A stretch of 64,000 nucleotides of DNA from Henckelia pumila (Eukaryota > Streptophyta > Magnoliopsida > Lamiales > Gesneriaceae): NCBI RefSeq assembly GCF_033568475.1, contig NC_133120.1, positions 94,692,151-94,756,150 on the forward strand, given 5' to 3'. The notes beneath the pieces are model-generated. The model searched no databases, had not been told where the DNA came from, and saw only the letters and a list, made by a program, of their open reading frames with translations. Both the position numbers and the translations under genes were made by a program. The number at the start of each line of letters is the position of its first letter. Within the stretch, counting starts at the first letter, position 1. This document shows positions 56,031 through 64,000 of this stretch, piece by piece.

Positions 56031-59000
56031 ATGTCTACCGTTTCATTCACTCCGCTCACTTCCGCCCCTGCACATGGAGAAAAGCCGCCAAAGTTTTCTA
56101 GTGCCGACTACAAATGTTGGCAACAAAAAATGCTCTTCTACCTTACCACATTGAATCTGTCTAGATTCCTGAAGGAGGATCCCCCTATCGACGTTGATGG
56201 CGATTCTGACACCCAAAGGAGGACCGCTGTTGATGCATGGAACCACAGCGATTTCCTATGCAGAAACTACATCTTGAATGGCCTTGATGACACTCTCTAT
56301 AGTGTCTACTCCTCTGTGAAGACGGCCAAGGAACTCTGGGATTCCTTGGAAAAGAAATACAAAACGGAAGACGCAGGAATAAAAAAGTTCGTGGTTGAAA
56401 AATTTCTGGACTTCAAGATGGTAGACTCAAAAACTGTGATGAGTCAAGTGCAAGAGATACAAATCATCTTGCATGACTTATTGGCCGAAAAAATGGAAAA
56501 CAATGAACCATTCCAAGTCGCGTCTATCATTGAGAAGTTACCTCCGCTGTAGAAAGACTTCAAAAACTACCTTAAGCACAAACGTAAGGAGTTAAAACTT
56601 GAAGATCTTATAGTGCGACTTCGCATTGAGGAGGATAACAGAAATACCGAGGTCAAGTCACATAAAAAGATGATGGAAACTGAGGCCAAAACAAATCTGG
56701 CGGAGTCTAGTACGAGTCAAAATAGGAAGCGCCCCCATGATGTAAAACAAAAAGGGAAAGCGAAGAAATTCCAAGGAAGTTGCTACAACTGTGGCAAACC
56801 AAATCATATGGCAAGGGATTGCCGAATTCCAAAGAAAAACAACACAAATCAGAAACGAAATCAATCAAACTTGGTTTAACAAAGGTACTGTACCTTTAGC
56901 AATTTTTGATATTGATTTAAGTGTCGTTATTTGTGAGACCAACATGGTGGATGATCCGAGAGGATGGTGGATTGATACCGGCTCTACGAAACACATTTGT
57001 GCCGATAAAGATATGTATTCCACCTATGTCACCGTTGTGGATCGAAAGTTGTTTATGGGAAACTCCGCAACGTCTGAAGTTGTTGGAGTGGGAAATGTGG
57101 TGTTGAAGATGACCTCGGACAAAGAGGTAACGCTCAAGAATGTGCTGCATGTGCCAGACATTCGGAAGAACTTAGTTTCGGGTTCTTTCTTGAGCAAGGC
57201 AGACTTTAGAATGGTGTTTGAGTCTGATAAATTTGTATTAACAAAATCCGGTGTATTTGTTGGTAAAGGATATCGAGATAGTGGTCTCTTTTAATTGAAT
57301 GTAATGAATGTTATCCGCCCTGAGACGAAGAATAAAGTTATTGGTTCTGCTTACTTGACTGAAAGTTATGATATATGGCATGAACTATTAGGACATGCTA
57401 ACTTCAACACGTTGCAAAGACTTGCAAATTTAAATATAATATCTATGTTTAAAAGAAATCTACAACATAAGTGTGAGATTTGTGTTGAAGCGAAAATGGT
57501 TAAAGCTCCATTTCATAAGGTCACGAGAAGTACTACGCCACTTGAATTAATACATACTGATGTATTTGATTTAAAAATGGTACAAACACGAGGTGGAAAT
57601 AAGTACTTTATAACATTCATTGATGATTGCACCAGATTTTGTTACGTATATTTATTGAAAAGCAAAGATGAAGCAATTGAAGCTTTCAAAAAATATAAGA
57701 CTGAGATTGAAAATCAACAAAGTTCGAAAATTAAAATGATTCAAAGTGATCGAGGTGGAGAGTAAGTGGCTCTTTTTGAAGAATTTTGCTCAACTTCGGG
57801 CATCATTCATCAAACGACAGTCCCTTACTCACCTCAATCCAATGGCGTTGCAGAACGCAAAAATCGAACATTAAAGGAAATGATGAACGCGTTGTTAATA
57901 AATTCTGGTTTACCTCAAAATATGTGGGGTGAAGCGATTCTCTCAACAACTCACATTCTAAACAAGATTCCAATCAAAGGAAAAGATGAGATACCATATG
58001 AACAGTGGAAAGGTCGTAAACCTTCTTACCAATACCTCAAAGTGTGGGAGTGTTTGGCTAAAGTAGAAGTACCTAAGCCAAAACAAATCAAAATTGGGCC
58101 TAAAACGGTTGACTGCATATTTATTGGTTATGCATACAATAGTAGTGCATATCGATTCTTAGTGCATAAGTCAACAATTACTGATTCAAATGAAGGCACA
58201 ATCATGGAATCAAGGAATGCTGTATTCTTTGAAAATATTTTTTCATGTAAAGAAAGGAAAGAAATAAGCTCGAATAAGCGAACTTATGAATATACAATTG
58301 AAACTGCACAAACCAAAGAAGAACCAAGACGCAGCAAGCGTGTAAGAGTTGAAAAATCGTTTGGTCCTGATTTTCTAACATACATGTTAGATAATGAACC
58401 AAGAACTCTTCAAGAGGCTTTATCGAATCCTGAGACATCTTTTTGGAAGGAAGCCATACAAAATGAAATAGATTCCATCATACACAATTATACGTGGAAG
58501 TTGGTTGATCTTCCTCCGGGATGTAAACCTTTGGGATCCAAGTGTATTCTTAAAAGGAAATACAAAGAAGATGGATCTATAGATAAATATAAAGCTCGAT
58601 TAGTGGTTCAAGGTTTCAGGCAAAAGGAGGGATATTATTTCTTCGATACCTACTCTCCGGTTTCTAGAATAACATTCATCCGTGTTCTCATAGCTATTGC
58701 AGCATTGCATGATCTTGAGATACACCAAATGGATGTTAAAACAGCGTTTTTGAATGGAGAATTGGAAGCATAAATATATATAAAACAACCAGAAGGGTTT
58801 GTTGTACTCAGAAAAGAAGGAAATGTGTGTAAACTTGTCAAGTCGCTGTATGGACTCAAACAAGCACCTAAACAGTGGCATCAAAAGTTTGACACTGCAA
58901 TGTTGTCAAATGGTTTCACAATAAATGAGTGTGACAAATGTGTCTATATTAAAGGTACTACAAATGCACATGTAATTGTTTGCCTTTATGTAGATGACAT

Positions 59001-59917
59001 GTTAATCATGGGAAGCAACCATGAATTGATTGTGAAAACCAAGAAAATGTTAAGAAAACATTTTGATATGAAGGATTTGGGATTGTGTGATATAATTCTA
59101 GGGATTAAAGTCTCTAGACTTCCTTCTTGAATTATGTTATCCCAAACTCATTATGTAGAAAAGATTCTTGAACGATTTAATGCCACAAATCATCTTCCGG
59201 CTAGAACACCTATGGAGTTGGGTACACATTTAGCCAAAAATAGAGGAGAACCTGTTTCACAAGTGGAATATACAAGGGTGATAGGAAGTTTAATGTACTT
59301 AACTAACTGTACTCGTCCTGATCTTGCATATACTATAAACAAACTTAGTCGGTTCACAAGTAATCCAAGTGAGGATCATTGGACAATACTAATGAGAGTG
59401 CTTGGATATTTGAAATACACTTCAAGTTATGAAATAGTGTATACAAAATATCATGCGGTCCTAGAAGGATATTGTGATACAAATTGAATTTTTGACACAA
59501 AAGACTCCAAGTCTACAAGTGGATATGTGCTCACTATCGGTGGAGGAGCAGTGTCATGGAGATCCTCTATCGGTGGAGGAGCAGTGTCATGGAGATCCTC
59601 TAGATAAAGCTGGAGAAGGAGCCGAGTGGCTTCGTAACTTTCTAAAAGATATTCCATGTTGAAATAAACCGGTGTCTTCCATTACGATTCATTGTGACAG
59701 TCAGTCAGCAATAGAAAGAGTGCAAAGTAGTATGTACAATGGTAAATCTCGACATATTCGTCGGAGACATAATACTATAAGACAATTGATCTCGAATGGG
59801 GTTATTTCGGTTGACTATGTGACGTCAAAGGAAAACTTTGCGGATCCGCTTACAAAAAATATAAATAGAGATCAAATGTACAAACTACTTGGAGGAATGA
59901 GTTTAAAATCCACAAAT
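56031..59917 (+). pseudogene. Copia gag-pol, all domains present, several stops
   Basis: ATG 56031 opens gag (UBN2-type, to about 56550). A stop follows at 56550 and the frame continues to a CCHC knuckle [14 protein letters not shown] (56782-56823). Protease has [12 protein letters not shown] (about 56968). The pre-integrase zinc region is HELLGHANFN...CEICVEAK. Integrase has HTDVFDLK, SDRGGE then a stop at 57763, then QSNGVAERKNRT. RT spans about 58450-59130 with LVVQGFRQKEGY, MDVKTAFLNGELE, SLYGLKQAPKQW and YVDDMLIMG. RNase H follows, with a 33-bp tandem duplication (about 59534-59599) in its conserved STSGYV...GGAVSWRS region, and ends at NINRDQMYKLLGGM. Other stops lie at 58771, 59128 and 59485. 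Recognisable in full but not translatable as one protein. Confidence 0.9.
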
Positions 59918-60456
59918 TAAAATATTTATAGCGGTAACCCAATCTTGAGAATTGGAGATCCCAAAACCTTTGTTCAATGGGACAACTAAGTTATAAATAT
60001 TAGTTTAAGTGCTTGGAATTGTTACTTGCGCATTCCTGAAATATCCAAGTATAAATGACCTGCAAAATGTGGTGAGGTTAAGTTTTCTTTTAATGATTCC
60101 TATACCTATGAGGTGGAGTAACGTAGGATACTCTTGATAGGAGATCACCTATATAAATACAAAGTATTGGCCGCTTTGATTGCAACACTTATGAATCTAA
60201 AATATGGTCCAGGGCCGAAATGGACACAACGTGAGAACAAAATATGTTAGAGTATTGTTATGTAAGTACTATTGTCTTCGTTTACATAAACGGTTGACTA
60301 GTTCAAGACATCGCGTCACTATGCAACTAGTAAATCCGATAGTATTTTACTAAGGTAGGTTCAAAGCCACAAGCTACCTATCCTGATGTAACAATAACTC
60401 AAAATGATTTTTTAGTGAGAATGCTAATATACGTTAAATTCATTCATGTGGGGGAT

Positions 60457-61337
60457 TGTTGGAAAAAATTTTGAATGAATTGTTGGAATAAAATGACATG
60501 AAATGGGCTTGAATTACTTGTCCAAAAGGCTTGTATACTTGTCCAAAAAGATTGTCCCAATTGATGCAAAAATTTGAATTTGGTGAAATAATTTGGAGGA
60601 AAAGTTGTCTCACATTGAAACATGTTCAATGTATTGTTCACCTTATATAATCCAACATTGGATTATGGGATTGGGCCCTTAGAGCACCGATGTTTGTAAA
60701 GGGGCAAGACGCTAATCGATGCAATAAACACACATGCGCGCGCGCGGCCGGCCGGCTGGGCGAGGCGTGGTCTTTTGATCAATTATTCTTTTTGGATAAA
60801 ATTTGGTTCAAGAATAATATTGAGTGCGATCGATCGGTTAAAAAAAACCGACCGAGCGCAGCCCTCGTTTGCCGAGACAGTAAGTTTCATAAAATTTGGG
60901 CGCTCGGTCCGCTAAATTTTTTCGACTGAGCGCACCCTTGTTTGAGCGAGACAGAAGGTTGTCATAAGTGGGGCGCTCGGTCGGTTAAATTTGACAGACC
61001 GAGCACGCCTTCTGCAGAAATGATGATTCAGAACATCTGATAGCGTGCATACATCAGATTTCTGCAAAATCTTCCCTTTTTCTCACAAAAAAAAAATAAA
61101 ATTGATACATATTTTAGTTCGACGAAGATCGAGATATTTGTTGTGTTGCTATATCTCGATTATATAGTCGTTGTATCTTAGAGACGATTGCCGCCAACGT
61201 TGAGCACTGTTAACGGGCAATTTCGTCTTGCGGATAGAGAGATTCTCTCGCCTCGACTAGTTGCTATTATTTGTTGTCGTTGCTGTTGTTGTTGTTGTTG
61301 TATACGTTTTCAGAATTCGAAGTACACCCTTATAACA
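60457..61337 (+). repeat. 3' LTR of the second copia element
   Basis: 881 bp, TGTTGGAAAA ... CTTATAACA, with TATATAA near 60644. Compared with the 5' LTR it has lost about 105 bp between CTTCTGCAG and AAATGATG (61020), which removes the second TATA-like block. A CG run (60736-60750, GCGCGCGCGCGGCCGGCCGG) precedes the shared part. Confidence 0.8.
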
Positions 61338-61669
61338 ATTTATTGACTAATTGGATTAATGTAAATATATATTAATGCATGAAATTTTCCCCTTAGAAAA
61401 CCAAAAGAAAGCAAGCTTCAAATTTCTCATGTGGTTTACCGTCGGTTAACCATGTTGCTCCATTGATGGAGAGCTTGCAGAAGTTTTGTTATGTCCAAAT
61501 TAACCATACATGTTTCAATATGATCAACTCCAACGAAGAAAGAACACTTACACCGGTGAATGTTTTCAAAAATCGAGGATCAAGATATCTCGTATTGGGA
61601 AACTCAAACATCACATATTCCGATGCAAATTAAAATCGATCGATCCTGGTCCAGGCAGGCCCTCCTCTC

Positions 61670-61676
61670 TATATAT
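61670..61676 (+). promoter_or_regulatory. TATA box of the nsLTP gene
   Basis: TATATAT about 76 bp upstream of the ATG, giving a leader of roughly 50 nt. Only 332 bp separate it from the end of the copia LTR. Confidence 0.6.
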
Positions 61677-61751
61677 CCGATTCATTCATCGACATTGCTA
61701 GCCCACCATTCAATCACCATCCTCAGAAATATAACCAAAGACATTCAAGAA

Positions 61752-62214
61752 ATGAAGAACGTTTTCTTCTCTTTGTTCTTGGTCCTAGCCCTGGTTTACT
61801 GCTTCGCTCATTCTAGCGATGCAACCATCTCATGCGGCACGGTGGACACGAAGGCCGCCTCATGCATCGCGTATGCCACGGGGAGAGCCACAAAGCCCTC
61901 GGACCCATGCTGCGCGGGGCTGAAATCGCTCGCGCAGAGCGTGCAGTCGGTTGCCGACAAGAAAGACATATGCAGGTGTCTCAAGGAGGCTGTCAAGAGC
62001 TTTGCGGGCGTGCAAGACAAGTTCTTGAGCAAAATTCCTTCGGCTTGCAGCATCAAAGTTGGTTTCCCTGTCTCCATCAACACTGATTGCGAAAAGTGAG
62101 TGACTTTGTGTTGTTTACTTCACATTTAACAATATTCATCAGATTTTTTGAAGTGTATCTAATAGTGGGATTCTTTTGTTTTGTTTGGTTTGTCAATTTT
62201 TCAGGTTACACTGA
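61752..62214 (+). CDS. Type I non-specific lipid-transfer protein, complete
   Basis: Small secreted protein that binds acyl lipids in a tunnel held by four disulfides; usually apoplastic, with roles in cuticle or defence. The ATG at 61752 starts a signal peptide (about residues 1-24, VFFSLFLVLALVYCFAHSSDA). The eight-cysteine motif is C28-X9-C38-X14-CC53/54-X19-C74-X-C76-X22-C99-X13-C113, the type I pattern. The second exon is inferred: the donor AA|GTGAGT at 62095/62096 and acceptor TTTTTCAG|G at 62204/62205 give a 117-residue protein ending EKLH. Read through without splicing, it would stop at 62097-62099 after 115 residues. An intron just before the last codons is common in this family. 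A longer frame back to 61560 is untranslated leader. Confidence 0.93.
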
Positions 62215-62566
62215 GGTTTCTTTGGAATCGATCAGAGCTGGTTATTAATGTAGAAGCTGTTTTGAATAAGACTGTAGCTAGTACTACTCTTTTGAGAAAT
62301 AAATCTTAGTGGCTTACATTTATCTGCTTTTCGCGTTCTGAGACAAATTGTGATTCGCACAAAAAGAATATTTTTTTTATTGCATGAAAAATATCATTCC
62401 AACAAAAGAATCTCAGACAATCATGCGCCAGCATATGTAGTTTGATAAAACGGGGTAAATACAAAAGAATAAGTAATAAAGCCTGAACTATTGCCAATCA
62501 AACAAAGAATCTGGAAGAAAACCATCTCGGGCGCCATGCCGCAAGCAACCTGAAACCTTAGCAAAA
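62215..62566. other. Shared 3' region between convergent genes
   Basis: About 350 bp between the nsLTP stop and the patellin stop. It includes a poly(A)-signal-like AATAAA at 62298-62303 for nsLTP. No other feature seen. Confidence 0.5.
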
Positions 62567-64000
62567 TCAAGAACTGGAGTTTTTTAACATGTAGCTGTAG
62601 AACGCCTTCTTTTTCTTCCCAGAAGTATTACCAATTGTGATGGCAATTTTGCCTGGTTCTTTATTCTTGAACGTGCCGCGAACTGGTGCCTCTTCCGAGC
62701 ACATCTTCCTCTCTTTCTGGATAATCATGGTGTAAGAGTTTTCATTATCAGGCACGAATTCTACCGTGCAATTCACCCCCCAACCTAGAACTAAGATGTC
62801 CCAGGTGATTCCCGTTCCAGCCTGAAATCATGAAACGCTAAGCATCAATCTTTTGGAAAATTTCGAGTAGTACTTCCACATTAGTCATTTTAATTACCTC
62901 TGGTATGATAATTTCAAAGCTCGTGGTTGATCCAGCTCTGATCAGCAATTCGGAAACTTCATCATCAAGTTTATTTTCCCTCTTCATTCCACCATACTGG
63001 ATAGGGATTTCTTGAATCGGAATGTACCTGCCTCAGCACGGATACAGAGTTTTTCACTAAATTCCACGGACACAAAAATTAGAAAACAATACACGAGGAG
63101 ATGGGTAAGAGTTCAACTCACTTGAGCAAGGTCTCAGTGACCTTAGAGGGCCGAGCGAAGACCAGTTTGCTCTTGCTTCTTTGAGTCAAGAAAGGAGAGA
63201 TCACGGAATGCAATGCATAATACCAGAATGGAACATTAACAAAAATCTGCAAGAACGGATCGCTCATTATGAATGAACAAAAAAATTAAGAATGCAGAAT
63301 AAGAACCAGACGAAATGAAGTAAAAAAACTCACGTTTTTGGCGACAAATTCTGGGTAATTGTCCTGGAGAAGAGCAACTGCTTTGCTCACCACAGAGCGA
63401 ACCTCCTTCTTCGATGGTCCAGGAGAATTCTTGAGATCATTGATTTGAACAAAAGAACTCACACCACCAGGTTTAAAATTAAGTTTCTGAATTCCTTTTT
63501 CCATAAGCTGGACCCTCCATCTCAAGAACTGCTCGCGCTTCTCCTCTGTCGCGAGTGTCTTTTGATAGATCTCTTCATTGTCCAAGACCCCAAAAATGTT
63601 GTAACAAATGGGATGACCCTGGCGATCATTGCCGCTCAGGTATGCAGCAGATGTAAGATCAGAGCCGAACTCTTCATCCAAGATCGAATCAATCTTAAAT
63701 TCTTTTCTCCATCGAAGCGTTTTCTCGAGCATCTGGAAGGCATCACTGACCTTGAAATCCCTGGCCCTCAAGAATTTCAAGAGAATTACATCAGTACGAT
63801 CATCCCCTTTACTAGGCAACAGGGGTACTCCCCAGATGGAAATATCTTTATTCACTTCATTGTTCGCATCACTTTCTGGAGTTTTGGCACATTCATTGGG
63901 TTTTTCTTCAGCGCCCTCATCACCATTTTTCTTCTCTTCTTCACAACCTTCTTCATTTTCTCCTGCGGGTTTTTCCTTCTCCCGCAACTCTCCTCCAGTG
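62567..64000 (-). CDS. Patellin (SEC14/CRAL-TRIO plus GOLD), 5' end outside the window
   Basis: Phosphoinositide-binding, peripheral membrane SEC14-like protein; patellins act at the cell plate and plasma membrane. Visible exons, high to low: 64000-63334 (open to the edge), 63246-63122, 63027-62898 and 62821-62567, all GT-AG and in phase. An acidic, K/E-rich N-terminal region precedes ISIWGVPLLPSKGDDRTDVI. Then come the CRAL-TRIO N segment (LLKFLRARDFKVSDAFQML), the CRAL-TRIO lipid-binding core (NDRQGHPICYNIFG to SKLVFARPSKVTETLLKYIP) and the GOLD domain (TTSFEIIIPEAGTGITWDIL to KKKKAFYSYML). The first in-window codons have no ATG: the apparent start at 63987 is a TTG, so the true start lies beyond 64000. 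It converges with nsLTP. Confidence 0.93.

Larger units (their letters stand above)
55327..61337 (+). mobile_element. Ty1/copia retrotransposon with truncated 5' LTR
   Basis: A shared terminal block (55327-55992 and 60776-61337) encloses a full gag-pol interior. The polypurine tract ATGTGGGGGAT at 60446-60456 is followed by TGTTGGAAAA, so the true 3' LTR is 60457-61337 (881 bp). The 5' LTR therefore lacks its first 320 bp or so. Flanks TCTTG (left) and ATTTA (right) do not match, as expected after a 5' deletion. The interior has several stops but keeps all domains, including RT YVDD. Confidence 0.85.

Noticed and set aside
62567..63987. Start of patellin at 63987
   Set aside because: That codon is TTG and the frame stays open to the window edge; the gene is treated as 5'-partial.
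1..64000. CRISPR arrays, operons, ribosome-binding sites, riboswitches
   Set aside because: Spliced plant genes and plant transposons throughout; the repeats found are tandem repeats, LTRs or MITEs without regular spacers.

Overview
The window is nuclear DNA of a flowering plant. Its protein-coding genes have spliced GT-AG exons and plant-specific families (group IIe WRKY factor, nsLTP, patellin, MIR160). Most of the rest is AT-rich intergenic DNA and plant transposable elements (LTR retrotransposons, Tourist, hAT and Stowaway MITEs, a Helitron, a SINE). A eudicot, probably an asterid, is my inference from gene style only; the species cannot be fixed from this sequence.

Layout. 1-6417: a minus-strand caulimovirid-like (endogenous pararetrovirus) capsid-type gene, split at 340/4971 by a complete non-coding Athila-like LTR element with TSD TAGTT. 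6418-21440: AT-rich DNA with a diverged array of about 180-bp period, a Helitron 3' end, a self-nested Tourist MITE, further MITEs, a tRNA-like SINE, a probable solo LTR with a 44-bp minisatellite, and a hAT MITE. 21684-24329 (-): complete seven-exon choline/ethanolamine kinase gene. 24574-29538: a degenerate Stowaway, a 315-bp Helitron and another hAT MITE. 29544-32970 (+): a defective Tnt1-type copia element with TSD GTAAT. 34253-34338 (+): a MIR160 hairpin with the canonical mature miRNA. 36.4-39.1 kb: three Tourist-like MITEs upstream of the WRKY gene. 39794-41758 (+): complete three-exon WRKY14/35-like gene.

44.5-61.3 kb is a retrotransposon graveyard. An old gypsy-type gag region was split by a complete chromovirus (45719-54554, TSD GGATA). 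That chromovirus carries a solo LTR (47376-49365, TSD TGGAG) inside its own gag and has lost its RT core. A second copia element (55327-61337) with a truncated 5' LTR follows. 61752-62214 (+) is a type I nsLTP gene only about 415 bp beyond that copia LTR. It converges with a minus-strand patellin gene (62567-64000) whose 5' end lies outside the window.

The host genes are ordinary: phospholipid synthesis (choline kinase), lipid binding and transfer (nsLTP, patellin), defence or developmental transcription (WRKY) and auxin-response control (MIR160). They are independent transcription units and nothing indicates a cluster. I found no convincing new biological system. The most informative observations are the nesting history with exact target-site duplications, a microhomology deletion that removed an RT catalytic core, and the MIR160 locus.
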